A stretch of DNA of 64,000 bases, from assembly GCA_037013495.1 (NCBI GenBank), contig CM072806.1, positions 23,150,001 to 23,214,000 of the forward strand, in the 5' to 3' direction. The DNA is from Hippophae tibetana. Taxonomy: Eukaryota > Streptophyta > Magnoliopsida > Rosales > Elaeagnaceae. Positions 25,100-37,679 of the stretch are shown here, in pieces; the stretch's first letter is position 1, and each line of letters starts with the position of its first letter. The translations under genes and the position numbers were made by a program. Below the pieces are notes generated by a model. It worked only from the letters and a program-made list of their open reading frames with translations. It had not been told where the DNA came from and searched no databases.

Positions 25100-28000
25100 C
25101 AATAATTATGAGTGGCCAAGAATTCCTTCAAGATTCTTAGTTGGTCTTAAGTTGTAATAATTATTATCTTATGAATAAAATGAAGTTTTGTTACTCTTTT
25201 CTAGTAAGTCAAATATTGGACACCATCTATGTCCATTTCTAGGAGGGTGTTGAGGCTTAAGCAAAGCTGAGGCATAATAGGTGTAACAAAATGAGACAAA
25301 CAGAAAGGAAGATCGTAATGGATCCATTAAATTCACGTATAATAATTATAATTTAAGCCAGTTCAGAATCTTGGATTTAAATATTTGCTTACATTAAGTT
25401 ATAATACTGATAAGTAGAAAAATGGAAATTTCAAAAATAAATAACTAGTTCCCAAAAGAAATTAAAGATAAAAATCTAATTATATTAGAAAATTTGATAA
25501 AAGTTATCTCTATCATTTAAATGAATATTTTAAAAATGAAGATTGTGAAACTTGTCTTGAAAGTTATAAAAGATTTAAAACTTTGTTAGACATCTATACA
25601 GATTATATTAAAGCTATTACAAAAATTATAGATCATCATATTTTCAGGATATTAAGTTAAAAATATTTAAGAATAGAAGAAAAGAAATTCAACAACTTAA
25701 TGTTTGAATACTACTTCTTTGAAGATTACAAGTACATTGTATGTACACTGAAAACATTTGTTTATATACTATGAATATGATAAAATAATATACATTCAAC
25801 ACATATAACTTAACAAGATAATAACTTAGCTAGTACATTAAGGTCAGATTGACTGACCATAGCAATCTCTAACAATTGAAACCCACCAAAAATTAGTATC
25901 AAATCTGAGAAATGTGAATATGAAAAGTAATTAATGGAGAAATTAACACCATTAAGTTTTAAGGACACTAATGATATTAATCATAAAATCTAAGAGTATT
26001 CTAGATATTTTTATAAACGTCGAGAACATAAATAAACATTTGAGATATTATCCCTCTTTAAATATATATTTTTAATGTTTATTGATTTATTTGATGTCAT
26101 CTATATCCTCTTATGTACTCTTTATTAAACTTGACTTCCACTTTTTTTTTTAAAATGGAAATTAACATCACCCATAGTAATTTGAGTGTAGAAATAATGT
26201 TAAACTCTTTAAAATAAAAATATTAAAAATATATTGATACACATTAAATAATAACCGTTTTTGATAGTTTATTAAAAAAAGAATTATGTGTCTAAAAAAA
26301 TACAAATGAGATGATAGTATATAATTTTTTCAACCATACGGAAATGTTTATGAGATAGTAATAACTTTCTTACTAAATTGTGAAAAATGATATACTTTTA
26401 ATATTATTATTGATTGATTTTATTATTAAGAGAAATTATTATTAGTTGTAGATTACATTCCACACTAACACTTTTGGGAAAGGATCATGGTTGGATTTGC
26501 TTCCATCTTCAAAAGAAAATAAAAGTGAGGAAGTGAGATTGAAAAAGAGTATAAAATTATTAAGAAGAAGATATGATAAAAATGAGGTAAAACGAGAGTA
26601 AAAAGAAATTAAAAATCTCCATTTAAAGAATCAAAAATAGGAAAGAACTGTTTCTGTTTTAGGGACTCTAAGAAAATAAAATGCCATAAATACTCTTCAT
26701 TCAAAAACGTATGTATGTGTTAGTCATATTTGAAAATTATATCAACTTGATCTTTTTTAAAAATAGATACCATTAAGAAATCACCTAAAAATAAAGATTA
26801 AAAAAATACCAAAAATAAAATTAAGCTAGAAATTCAGTCTCAACTAACTAGGAAAAAAAAAGGCTTAATTTCAACATTTGGAATCACGAAATTGCCTTTA
26901 GTCCAAGTTGAGGGTAATTTATTAACAAAGAAAATTTTATCATTTTTTAAAAACAAGTTAGGGGTAATTTCAAGCAAAATTTTCCAAGATTATTGATGCA
27001 GATCAAATGCAAAATTATTAATACAAAATAACTGCATGCTTTTAAACTCCCTACTCAGAGGAATTCATAGGAAATATAGAGTTCTAAAAAGAAAATTCAC
27101 AATTTTTTCTTGAAATTAAGTGTAACGGATTAAGCCTAAAGTTAAAATAATTTTAATAATTTTAAAACTGCGATTAATTGAAATTACATATATATTAATA
27201 TACATACAATTATCTGTATATATATATATATATATTATTTAAAAACAATGTACGTACTTAGTAGCTAAATAATGAAAAAATAATGTTAATATTGTAGGAT
27301 AAATTATGTTAACTCTAAATATGTTTAAAATTAAGTTTATTTTTTAAAAAAACCACTCAATTTATTAATAAGGGTTATTAATCAAAATTACTTGAAACTG
27401 ATGAAAGTGGTAGTGATTATTAGTCTGTGTCGATCCATACAAACTGCAATGTATATATTCTTCCAAATATAATTCCTTTTGCTTAAAATTGTGAAACTTA
27501 AGGAAAACATATTGCATGTGGCGGCTATTATACAAATATTCTCTTTTAGGCCATCTTTTTTTTTTTAACTATATATCTTTCTACTAAATATAATTTTATA
27601 TATAATATATTGTATATTTTTTATTAATATTAATCGTTAATATTATTTTTATTTTTAACCTTTTTTATAAAACGTGCTGACTAGAATGTTTCAATTAAAT
27701 TCTCGAAGGAGATATTGTATTAGTTACAGTATTTCATCAATACTAGTTACGTATTTTTAAGTATAGGTGGAACAAGCCTAGTCGTCTCTCTACAGTCTAC
27801 GTCACTCCCACTCTGTATGAGAATAGAATTGGTTTCCATCAATCTGATAAGAAATCCAGTGTCCAAATTATTAATCTTTCATTAATATAATATTCCAAAG
27901 TAACTAACAAATTTGAATCCCATCTAAACTGGTAAATACCATGTACCATAATTTACGCTGGATTGAAAAATCATTTTATTTGCTAGTTTTATTTGATTGG

Positions 28001-28430
28001 GTTATGTAATCATTAAATTTATTTTAAAATATATATTAATAATACAAATTTATAATTATAACATATCATTAATATATTAAGTAATTTATATTAATTAATA
28101 AATATAATTTATTTATAAAAGAATCAAAATTTATAAATAGACACTCTTTTTCTTAAAAATAAATAAATACTTAAATGCTATCAAATCTAAATTTACTCGC
28201 ACACAAAATAACTTAAACACCAAAATGTATATAATATCTTATTCATTTTTAATATATTTATGAGTGCATAGTAAAAAAGATGTAAAAAAAATATAAGAAT
28301 CGAATTACACAATTTATTTAAGAATAAACATCAAATGATGATTTTCTCTAAATTTTTAAGAGATAGTCATAAGATTGATTTTTAGCTTAATGTTTATTGT
28401 TATATTTATAAAGGAGAAACTAACGGTTAC
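25100..28430. other. AT-rich spacer, mostly featureless
   Basis: A short open stretch of about 57 codons lies at 25,490-25,660 on the + strand (with 'YLYHLNEYFKNEDCETCLE') and may be a last scrap of the pararetrovirus. A (TA)n microsatellite lies at about 27,218-27,236. I see nothing else that can be supported. Confidence 0.4.
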
Positions 28431-28434
28431 TAAA

Positions 28435-30330
28435 TTAATCATTCTCAACACTTTCCCTCAAGTTAGACTTGTAGATATCAATCAACCTTAACTTGTTTAA
28501 ATTTTCTTTAAATAATTTCAGATCTAAACATTTGGTGAAAATGTCCCCCAATTGTTTTTCACTTCTCACAAATGGAGTTTCAATTTTCTTTACTTGATTT
28601 TTTTCTTGAATGAAGTAACAAATCACTTCGATGTGTTTTGTTCTCTCGTGAAACACCAGATTTGATGCTATATGTCTCGTCGCTTAGTTATCAGAAAACA
28701 TCTTCATTGGTTCTTGAATTTTAATTCCGATATCCAAAAGAAGTTGTTTGATCCAAGTTAGCTCGCTTGAAGTTGATGTCATGGCTTGATATTCTGTCTT
28801 GGCGCTTGATCGTGCTACAACATTTTGTTTCTTACTTTTTCATGTGACTAAATTTTTGCCTACAAACGTGCAAAAATCGATGGTTGATTTTCTATCAAGC
28901 TATTGGCCCAATTTGCATCGGAGTAGCCACACACTTCGTTAGAATTATTATGTTTCATGAAAATTCCTTTATTAAGTGTCTTTTTTAAAATATTTTAAAA
29001 TTCTATGTATAACCTCTAAATGTGGTGTTCTAAGTGCATGCATAAATTTACTAATTTGGTTTACCGAAAAAGAAATGTTTGGTAGGATTATAGTTAAATA
29101 AATTAATTTTCCTACAAGTCTTTAAAATTGGCTTAGTCTTCTAAAGGTTCGTCATCCTCAATATTTAATTTACATTTACTATCTATTGGTGTAGATGTCG
29201 ATTTACTCCCTAATTTATCAGTTTCTTTTAATGGGTCATGTGTATATTTTCTTTGTGAAATAAAGAGTCCCTTGAGTGAATGTGTTATTTCTATTTCTAG
29301 AAAATATTTTAGTAAACCTAAGTCTTTGATATCAAAATTATCCTTTAATTACATTTTTACTTTTTTAATTTCTTCCAAATTATTTCCGATAATTATTATG
29401 TCATCTGCATATACTAGAGTTATGGTTGTGAAGGTACCATAATTTTTGGAAAATAATGAGTTATTGGAATTACTAATTTTAAAATCACAATAAATTAAAT
29501 AAGAGCTTAGTTTTTCATACCATGCCCTTGGAGGTTGCTTTAGTTCGTAAATAGATTTTTTTAACCTACACATTAGGTTAGAATTGTTTTCTTTTTTATG
29601 ACCATATGGAAGCGTCATATATACCTCTTCTTCGAGCATTCCTTGGAGAAAAATATATTTTTAACATCCATTTGATGTAAGGTCCAATTTTGGTTTACCA
29701 TTATAGAAAATAAAATCCTAACGGTATTAATTTTGGCCATGGGTGTAAATGTTTCTTGATAATCTATACCGTAGGTTTAAGTGTAACCTTTTGCTACTAA
29801 TCGTGCTTTATACCTTTCAATGGTACCATCACTATTAAACTTAATCTTATAGATCCATTTACATCCTATGAGTTTCTTTCCTTCAGATAGTTATACGACT
29901 ACCCATGTTTCATTTTTTTTGAGTACTCTAAGTTCTTCTTCCATTGCTTTGCACCATACTAGTTGGCCTATTACTTCCTCATAGTTATTTGACTTATTTT
30001 CTTTGGAAATTGGGGTCAAATAAGTCTTATATTGGGGTGTAATATTTTCATAAGACAAATAATTTTGGATAGAATATTAGGATAATGATTGTGTCATTTT
30101 CTTCCTAGTATTATGTCACGGACTAATGATTTTATTATTTTTATTTTTTTGTTTTAAATCTATAACTTCTCTTTTTTGTTATAGATTTCTCTTTCAGGAT
30201 CTATAAACGTAAAATTTGATACATTATTGTTTCTTGCTACGTTACTTTTTCTCCCTATTATTAGAGATTTTTCTTTAATATCAAAGGTTCATTCTTCTAG
30301 TGTTTCTAAATTTGTTAATATTGTTGGTTT
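28435..30330 (-). mobile_element. Decayed Copia pol remnant (reverse transcriptase/RNase H)
   Basis: On the minus strand, 29,349-29,639 encodes a reverse transcriptase piece with 'CRLKKSIYELKQPPRAWYEKL' and an active-site box 'YADDIIIIGNN'. At 28,435-28,656 lies the RNase H C-terminal end with 'ERTKHIEV' and 'DIFTKCLDLKLFKENLNKL'. Between about 29,640 and 30,000, broken frames continue the N-terminal reverse transcriptase. The element is cut near 30,330, and no gag, integrase core or LTR was found. It belongs to a different Copia family from those at 33-38 kb and 61-64 kb, because its sequence differs greatly. Confidence 0.8.
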
Positions 30331-31120
30331 AATTATTTGTTTAATTTCTTAAATTTTTTATATATTTCTATAAATTCATTTTGTTCATATATTGAACTAT
30401 TATGATTGTTTGTTAATGAATATCCTATTATATAATGTACTAAAAATGAATGATTTTCTTCTTTAATTAAATCTCATTTTTAAATTTATAGACTAAACTT
30501 AATACTTAGTTTAAGTTTTAATAATTAATATTAATGAAAAATTTAAGATATATTACAAATTTTAATTTCTGTTATCTTAGATTTTCATGAATTATTTATA
30601 ATAAAATGTATTTCTTATTTATTATTCTATTATCTAATAGTGGTAGTTTTATTGGTGTATTAATTCATTATCTAAAATGTGTTTTTATTAATATTTAGTT
30701 TCCTCCTAAATAAATGTATAAAATCTTTCTTTATCCTTATAAGAGATTTTTGATAGTTTATTCATAATAATATTTTTGTTAATTAATAGTATATTATATA
30801 TTCTTTTTGAGTTTGTAATATTAATATTTATTCTTTATTACTTATTTTTATAATGAAATATATATTTTCTTTATTCTTGAGATTGATAAAACTTTAAATT
30901 CATCTACTTTTTTTAGATTTAATTTTACTTTGTGTATATATTCAATTTGTTTTTTTTTTGTTAATTATCATTTATTGTAAGAAATATTTTGTGATGTCAT
31001 GTCTTTCTATTTTTATAGTTATTTGATTTTTTTAATATAAAATATTATTATTTATTTTAATTAGATTAAATTTTATTAAATATAAACGATATTTATGATT
31101 TTTTTTAAATTTTAAACATA
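30330..31120. other. AT-rich spacer, no gene seen
   Basis: Extremely AT-rich DNA with no coding, RNA or repeat signal that I can support. Confidence 0.4.
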
Positions 31121-33039
31121 ACTGTGATATTATATATATATATTATTAAAAAGACGGAGATTTTATTTATTTTTTTGTCTGGTTTCGAATATGGGCCTTC
31201 GAACACAAGTCCCGCTCTAATAAACCGCCAATCTTCCTCGGCGTATTCCTTTCTATATTTATTCTCTATCATCATCAACTTTGTTCATTTAACACGATTG
31301 TTCATCGCTTTCGAGCGTTAAATTCCGAAAGGTATGTGTCTGGTTTCTCTAGAAGATTAATTAAAACTGTTCTTGAATATTCAATTGATTTAGCCTACTA
31401 TATATCAAAATCTATAATTGTTGCTTAAGTTATTTTTCGTTGGAAAAAAGAGATCAAGACCTTTAGTAATTAATCTTTAGGGGTCGTTTTGTATTCTAAT
31501 TTTATGTTTTTCTAGTTCATGTTCGGTAACATGTTCAATTTTATGTTTTCTAAAATATGAAATAAAACAGGAAACTCAAGATAACATTGTGTTCTATATT
31601 CTGCTTTCTGTTTTTATTTTTCTATCTAATACTTGTTTCTTTTTTCTTTCTTTGTATTCTAAATTTAACTTTTTGTTGTAACAATAGAAAAAATATAGGG
31701 TTGTATTCTTCATGAAAAATATGTATTGTAGTATTTGAAATTTAATCATGAAAGTTTTGAAATATGAAAATGAAAAAAAAGTATGGAATTTTTTTCGATT
31801 TCCAATATTAGGCTTAAAAAGTATAACTCATTTCCATTAAAATGAAAAATTGAAAACCAAACTAGTTACCAAATATAAATTCAAAAACTTGAGTTTAAAC
31901 ATATAAAATCAAAAAAATAGAATTTCCTCCTTTTTGTTTAGGGAAATGATGTTTTCATTAATGTAAGAATAATTAAATATTTTCTCATTCGAAGCATGAA
32001 AGTAGTCAGGTCAAAGAAACTGAACGATTGACATCGAATAAGAGTCCATCCACGGCGCCCGCCTTTTATTTAGATGTTGGGGGTATTTTATCTCATAATT
32101 TAATGCTCTGGATTTTTTTAAAATAAATTTTATGTTGACATTATCAAAATTTACTTTCACAATAAAACCGCATTTTTTATTGAATTTAAGTATATAATTT
32201 TGGATTTCAATTTCTATTCGTTTTTTTCTAGTACTAAGAACTTGAAATAGGTTAATGGAGGATCTTGAGATGTTCTTATTTGCAAGATTGGATAAAACTA
32301 TTCATATAGTATATTTATTGGAAAAGGTAGATTCTAGGGTTTAATAGTTTACAAGTATGAATAACTTTTTAGGGAAAAGAAATTGTACCTTCGATTACAC
32401 CTTGCTGTTTTTGTTTTGTTTTGTTTTTTTTAATGAATATAAACACAGCACACACACAAAGGGATTCTATACCTTGGTTAGAAGCCGTGAAATGTTTCAT
32501 TTTCTAACTATTTAGAGCATGTAGCAGTTTCATGCGTAGGATACAACTTGTTAGGACAATCACAAGTTCTCATTACCTTTCATTCTCATGATCACAGCAA
32601 CAAAGAATCAATAACTCTCACTCAAGAAATAGATGTAAAAGCAATAAAGAACACAAGCAATTTTAATGTGGTTCTTCCTCAAAATGTTAGGCTTACCTCC
32701 ACGGGAGCCAACTAAGTTCTAATCCAATAGAATCAAAGATGAATGTTTACAACACAATCTCATACACTTCTCGTCCCCAGAATTACCATGAAATGTTTCA
32801 AATCAGTATCCCAAACACTCTTATAAGAAGTTCTTGCTCATACATGCAAGTAGTCCTCACTCTCTTTTGATGCAAAGATAATACAGTTTTACACTAACTC
32901 TATTACTCTATGTATAGGGCACGAGTAGAGAGTTTCATGCACCTCCACACACACCTGATCAAGAATGAATCTTGTACCTTTAACCAAGGTTGTTATTCAA
33001 GTCTACTAAAGACTTAAGGCAGGTTCTTTGATCTACCTA

Positions 33040-33044
33040 TTTAG
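33040..33044. repeat. Target-site duplication TTTAG, left copy
   Basis: Five bases directly before the Copia terminus TGTTGG. The same five bases follow the right terminus at 37,789-37,793. Confidence 0.92.
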
Positions 33045-33419
33045 TGTTGGAATATTATGGATCAAAACTCTCAAAACTCAAGAACACTTAAGAACAATTT
33101 TTCAAAAACACTCAAAAACTCTCAAATTTTTGTTTCTGATTTCTTTAACTTGATTATTACATTGCTACTGAGAGGTATTTATAGAAACAACTAATAAATC
33201 TAAGCCATACAATATAAACCTACCAAAACAATCTAAATCATACACCTATCTTTTTACCTAACCCATTGATTTTCTTCTTCCCACCAACCATGAGCTGTAT
33301 CCTTATCAATCCAGATCATCACCATAGAAGCTTCCATGAGCTGGACTTAAATGGGCTAGAATATTTCAAAGAGTTTTTTTTTATTTCTTTGGACTTGTAA
33401 ACAAGTTTACAAACCAACA
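33045..33419 (-). repeat. 3' LTR of the 33-37.8 kb Copia element
   Basis: A 375-bp LTR starting TGTTGG and ending CCAACA on the + strand. It is closely similar along its length to the LTR at 61,556-61,943, differing mainly by point changes and by the number of short cactcaagaa repeats near its start. Its last 109 bp match 37,680-37,788. Confidence 0.93.
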
Positions 33420-33426
33420 CTCCCTC

Positions 33427-34950
33427 TTAAACTTGTTTTATGATGCCGAGCAAATTTCTCAATCTGACAAAATCTTCTTGCTTTAGTGGTTTAGTGAAGA
33501 TGTCGGCAATTTGATCTTGTGATTTTACATACTCGAGTTGTACTTCCTTTCTTGTGATGCACTCCCTGTTGTAATGATATTGAGTATCTATGTGTTTGCT
33601 TCGATCATGGAAAACATGATTTTTGGCTAAGGCAATGGTTGACTTGTTGTTGACATATATTTTGGTTGGCTCTTCTTGTGTCATACTTAGCTCCTTTAAC
33701 AAGTTTCTCAGCCAAATTGCATGACAAACACATGAGGTAGCTGCTACATATTCTGCTTCACAACTAGACAAGGTGACAATCAGTTGCTTTTTCGACATCC
33801 ATGTAAAAGCAGTATCTCCCATGAAAAACACAAATCCAAAAGTACTTTTTCGATCGTCTATATCTCCACCAAAATCGCTATCACTATATCCAACAAGCTT
33901 GTAATCATTGGAAGCCGAATAGAACAAACTAAAATTAATTGTACCTTTTAGATAACGTAGGATTCTTTTTGCAGCTTTGAAATGGGTGATTGTCGGTTTC
34001 TCCATATAGCGGCTAATCAATCCAACGACATACAAGATGTAAGGCCTTGTGCATGTGAGATAACGCAGACTTCCAACTAAAATTTTGAAAAATGTTGGAT
34101 CCACACTTTCACCATCTTCATGCTTGGATAGTTTGATTCCATATTCCACTGGTGTGTTGATCGGCTTGCAATCGTTCATCTTGAACTTCTTTAGTATCTC
34201 CCCTGCATAGCTTTCTTGAGAGATGAATATGCCTTCTTCCTTTTGCTTCACTTCAATTCCAAGGTAGTATGTCATTAACCCGATATCTGTCATTTCGAAC
34301 TCTCGGGTCATCACTTTCTTAAAATCTTCAAATATTTTTGAATTACTTCCGGTGAAGATGAGATCATCTATGTATAGACAAACGATTAGAATATGGTCAT
34401 CTTCAATCTTGACGTAGAGTGAATGTTCATAGGGACACTTGGTGAAGTTTTTCTCCAGAAAGTACTTGTCGATGAGGTTATTCCATGCTCTTGGTGCTTG
34501 CTTTAACCCATAAAGAGCTTTCTTCAACTTCAACACCTTGTCTTTGTGACCTTTTGCTTCATAGCCTGATAGTTGCTTAATGTAGACTTCTTCTTCAAGG
34601 ACTCTATTTAGAAAAGAATATTTTACATCCATTTGATGTATCTTTCACTTATTTTGAGCTGCCAAAGAAATGATTAGTCTTATAGTTTCTAATCGAGCAA
34701 CATGAGCAAATACCTCATCATAGTCAATTCCAGCCTTTTGACTATATCCTTTTTCTACTAGCCTTGCCTTGTACCTTTCAATATCTCTCTTAGCATTCCT
34801 CTTTGTCTTGTACACACATTTGACACCTATTGCCTTATTTCCTTTGGGAAGTGAAACAGGTTCCCATGTGTCGTTCTTCTCAATTGCATTGATTTCTTCA
34901 TTCATCTCATCTCTCCACTTCTTCTCTTGTACAGCTTCTTGAAAGCTCAC
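33427..34950 (-). pseudogene. Copia reverse transcriptase and RNase H, broken
   Basis: Two open pieces, 34,645-34,950 (N-terminal reverse transcriptase) and 33,427-34,632 (401 codons), are separated by a single stop where the sister copy has Trp (TGG to TGA). The 401-codon piece contains '[11 protein letters not shown]', the active-site box 'YIDD' (the sister has YVDD), RNase H landmarks '[10 protein letters not shown]' and '[10 protein letters not shown]', and the C-terminal 'DIFTKPL'. Apart from the single stop the domain looks well preserved, so inactivation may be fairly recent. The frame ends beside the polypurine tract. Confidence 0.92.
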
Positions 34951-35028
34951 TGGTTCACAATCAGCAAAGAGATAGAATAAGGTAAGATTATCTTATCGTT
35001 CTGTTACCTTATAAAGATCTTGGAGATT

Positions 35029-35973
35029 TCATGTACGTGTCACGACTCTTTCACTTCCACTCGAAAACGATGACGGATCTTCATGAGTGGTTGGCATTGG
35101 TGAAGTAGGTGGAGTCGTTGGCTCTTGTTGAGTTTCTACAGATTGCTCCTTAATTGTTTTCTCATCTTCTTTAAATTGAGGAAATAAATTGAAGTTATCT
35201 GCATGAGAGTTAAAATCCCATTCTCCTTCTTCGTGGAATACCACATCTCAACTAATCACAATCTTCTTATTGTGTGGGTTGTACAACTTATAGCCCTTTG
35301 AATTAGCATCATAACCGATGAAGATAAAACTCTCGCTTTTATCATCAAGCTTCGTTCTTCTCTCATCCGGTACATAAACATGGGTTATACTTCCAAAGAC
35401 TCTTAGGTGGGAAATACCAGGCTTTCTTCCACTCCATGCCTCTTGCGGTGTCTTTCCCCATACACTTCTTGTTGGAGATCGGTTTGACAAGTAAACTGCA
35501 CATGCTACTGCTTCTGCCCAAAACTCTTTGGGTAGTTTCTTGCTTTTGAGCATGCTTCGTGTCATATTGAGGATTGTTCGGTTCTTTCTTTTAGATACAC
35601 CATTCTGTTGGAAGGATCTTGACACTGTTAAAGATCTATGAATTCCATTTGCTTCACAGAACTCTTGAAACTCCTTGGATGTAAATTTTTCACCTCGGTC
35701 TGATCTAATGGCTTTGATTTTTCTACCGCTTTCTTTCTCCATTGTAGCTTTGAACCTTTTGAATACTTCAAAAACTTCTAATTTCTGTTTCAAGAAATAT
35801 ACCCAAGTTTTTCTTGAAATATCATCAATAAAAAAAAGAAAATAGTTATTGTTACCGAGAGAACTAGGCGTGATTGGTCCGCACACATCAGTATGGATTA
35901 GCTCGAGTGGCTTCTTGGCTCTTGAGTCTGACTTCTTTGGAAAGTTTTTCTGAATTGCTTCCCGAGTAGGCAT
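35029..35973 (-). pseudogene. Copia integrase core and linker, broken
   Basis: The integrase core lies in the 241-codon piece 35,248-35,973. 'HTDVCGP' carries the first catalytic Asp and 'IRSDRGEKF' the second. The third catalytic residue, expected to be Glu in the 'QQNG...ERKNRT' block, is Lys here ('QQNGVSKRKNRT'), which would abolish activity. A stop at about 35,245 (TGA where the sister has CGA) separates it from the linker piece 35,029-35,244, which ends at two more stops near 34,995-35,032. A frameshift at about 35,945, in an A run, separates it from the upstream gag-pre-integrase. Confidence 0.9.
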
Positions 35974-36485
35974 CCTTCACAAAGTTGATCAGGATGGTTA
36001 ATGCAAGGTAGTCCCTTCACCATCTCCTTCTTAGACAACAACTCCAATCCTCTAAAATTGAGATGTCTGAATCGAAGATGCCATAGCCACGATGCATCTT
36101 TATAGCAGGCTTTCAGACATGCAATGTCATTTTGTATGTTGATCAAGAACATTCTATTCTTTGACATTGGCACGTTAGCAATGAGGTTATTCTTATCATC
36201 TTTTATAGAAAGATTACAATCCTTCATATGAATATCATAACCTTTCTCTAACAATTGTTCTAAACTTAAGATGTTACTTTTCATATTTGGGACATAGTAA
36301 ACATTGGAAATAAATTGATGTTGCTCATCTCCAAATGAGACATTTCTACTTAATGACTCATCTAGTTCCACGAACATGTCTTTCCTTCCACACATATGGT
36401 TGCTTGCACCGCTGTCAAGATACCAGGCATTTGGTTGACTACTATCACCCTTCTTCCGTGCTAGAAAAAAGAGTTTCTTTCTCAT
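35898..36485 (-). pseudogene. Copia protease and gag-pre-integrase domain
   Basis: A 195-codon piece opening with the retropepsin active site 'WYLDSGASNHMCG' (catalytic Asp-Ser-Gly at 36,408-36,416). Gag-pre-integrase follows, with the zinc-binding pattern His...His...Cys...Cys seen in 'WHLRFRHLNFRG' and 'LCEGCLLGK'. A one-base difference in a T run at about 36,465-36,475 puts it out of frame with gag. It overlaps the integrase piece where a second one-base change shifts the frame back. The active-site residues are retained. Confidence 0.9.
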
Positions 36486-37445
36486 CGGTCTTCTCCTCTA
36501 TGTAGTTGATTTTCTCATCTACTCTATTATTAAGAGCTCTACATTCTGAAGCATAATGTCCAAATTTCTGACAATTATAGCATTGAACTTGAGATTTGTC
36601 ATACCTTGAGTTTATATTACCTCTTTCTCGACTTTGTGTTGAGCTTTCTACTCTCTCAAAGCTGTTGGAATTGTTGTTGTAATTCCAACCTCGTCCACAA
36701 CCGTGGCTTCCACCTCGTCCACGGCTTCTACCTCTACCTCGACCACGTTGATTTCTGTCATTGACTTGGCTTTCATTCTTATCCTTGAATTGCATCTTGA
36801 AGAGTTGCTCAGTGATCCCTTGCTTCTTCTTATTTTTTTCTTCATATGCTTGTAATGACCCATTGAGTTCATCAATGGTCATTTCTTCCAAATCTTTGTT
36901 TCCTCAATCGTCACGACGATGTGTTCAAATTTGGAATCTAATGAACGAAGTATCTTTTCCATTATTCTAACATCTCCCAACATCTCACCATTTCTTTTTA
37001 ATTGATTAAAAACAACTGCGACTCTCGAGAAATAGTTAAAAATAGATTCAGAAGCTTTCATATGTAGAGATTCAAACTCACCTCTTAGTGTTTGGAGACG
37101 AACCTTATTTACTTTCTCGGCTCCTTTGAAAGAAATTTGAAGCTTATTTCACGCTGCTTTGGAAAATGTTGCATCTGAAATCTTCTCAAACCCATCATCA
37201 TTTAAGGCTTGATAGATAAGAAAAAGAGCTTTCTTGTCTCTCTTTCTCAAATCTTTCAAAGATTCTTTTTGCATTTGCGTTAGAGTAGCTTCATCGTCGG
37301 GCTCACTTAAGCCTTTCTCTACGATTTCCCACACATCATGTGTACCAAAAAGAGCCTTCATCTTGATACTCCAATTATTATAGTTGTCGTTGTTGAGTGT
37401 CGGAACTTGAAACGATGACATACCTCCAGCTGACATAACTCTCAA
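36445..37445 (-). pseudogene. Copia gag, broken
   Basis: Gag begins at the ATG near 37,433-37,445 (pieces 'MSAGGMSSFQVPTLNNDNY' and 'WSIKMKALFGTHDVWEIVE', the canonical start of plant Copia gag). A TGA at about 37,148 replaces the Trp expected after 'KAA'. The UBN2-type core continues in 36,879-37,061. A one-base shift near 36,885-36,900 leads to 36,445-36,891. This last piece is rich in Arg-Gly (RGRGRGRSRGRGG), then carries a perfect zinc knuckle CYNCQKFGHYASEC at 36,541-36,582. The arginine-glycine tract and knuckle would bind the element's RNA. Confidence 0.9.
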
Positions 37446-37679
37446 TATAGTGAGAATTTGTAAATTTTGATCGCACAGATGGATTCAGAATGTCAAAAAA
37501 CCTTAGGAGGAACTCCTTGGAAAAATCTAAATTTTTGGTCAACGGTCAAAGTCAACTGTCTCGGCGGCTCGATCAAACGGCTTGGCGGCTCAGTCAGTGG
37601 CTTGGTCAACAGGCTACACTGCTCGGTCAACATGCTCTAACTCGACTGACTCGATGAGTTAACTCACTTTCTAGCAATA
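37446..37679 (-). promoter_or_regulatory. Copia untranslated leader with W-box cluster and palindrome
   Basis: The leader lies between the truncated 5' LTR and gag. On the element's coding strand it contains five TTGAC[C/T] W-box cores, at 37,537-37,542, 37,544-37,549, 37,550-37,555, 37,604-37,609 and 37,625-37,630. It also has the 12-bp palindrome TGAGTTAACTCA at 37,655-37,666. W-boxes are the sites of WRKY factors, which act in stress and defence responses. A regulatory role here is inferred. Confidence 0.55.

Larger units (their letters stand above)
20150..25100 (+). mobile_element. Endogenous pararetrovirus (Caulimoviridae-like), broken
   Basis: A decayed integrated copy of a plant pararetrovirus lies on the + strand. 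Remnants appear in viral order: a movement-protein-like stretch (20,150-20,640), a capsid-like region ending in a very lysine- and tyrosine-rich stretch (about 21,600-22,540), an aspartic protease (about 22,790-23,050), reverse transcriptase (about 23,220-24,000) and RNase H (about 24,170-24,610). The reverse transcriptase-RNase H order with no integrase and no LTRs separates it from gypsy elements. The layout is closest to petuvirus- or florendovirus-like endogenous elements, which is an inference. All frames carry several stops and frameshifts, so the copy is dead. It starts about 0.7 kb beyond the TFIIF-beta 3' UTR. A lysine-rich tail (24,760-24,970) follows RNase H and is not identified. 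Confidence 0.75.

Noticed and set aside
27218..27236. (TA)n tract as a matrix attachment or regulatory site
   Set aside because: Ordinary microsatellite in AT-rich DNA, without supporting context.
36648..36875. 75-codon frame overlapping the Copia gag
   Set aside because: Alternative frame of the Arg-Gly-rich gag segment, with low-complexity Val/Glu runs produced by the repeated codons.
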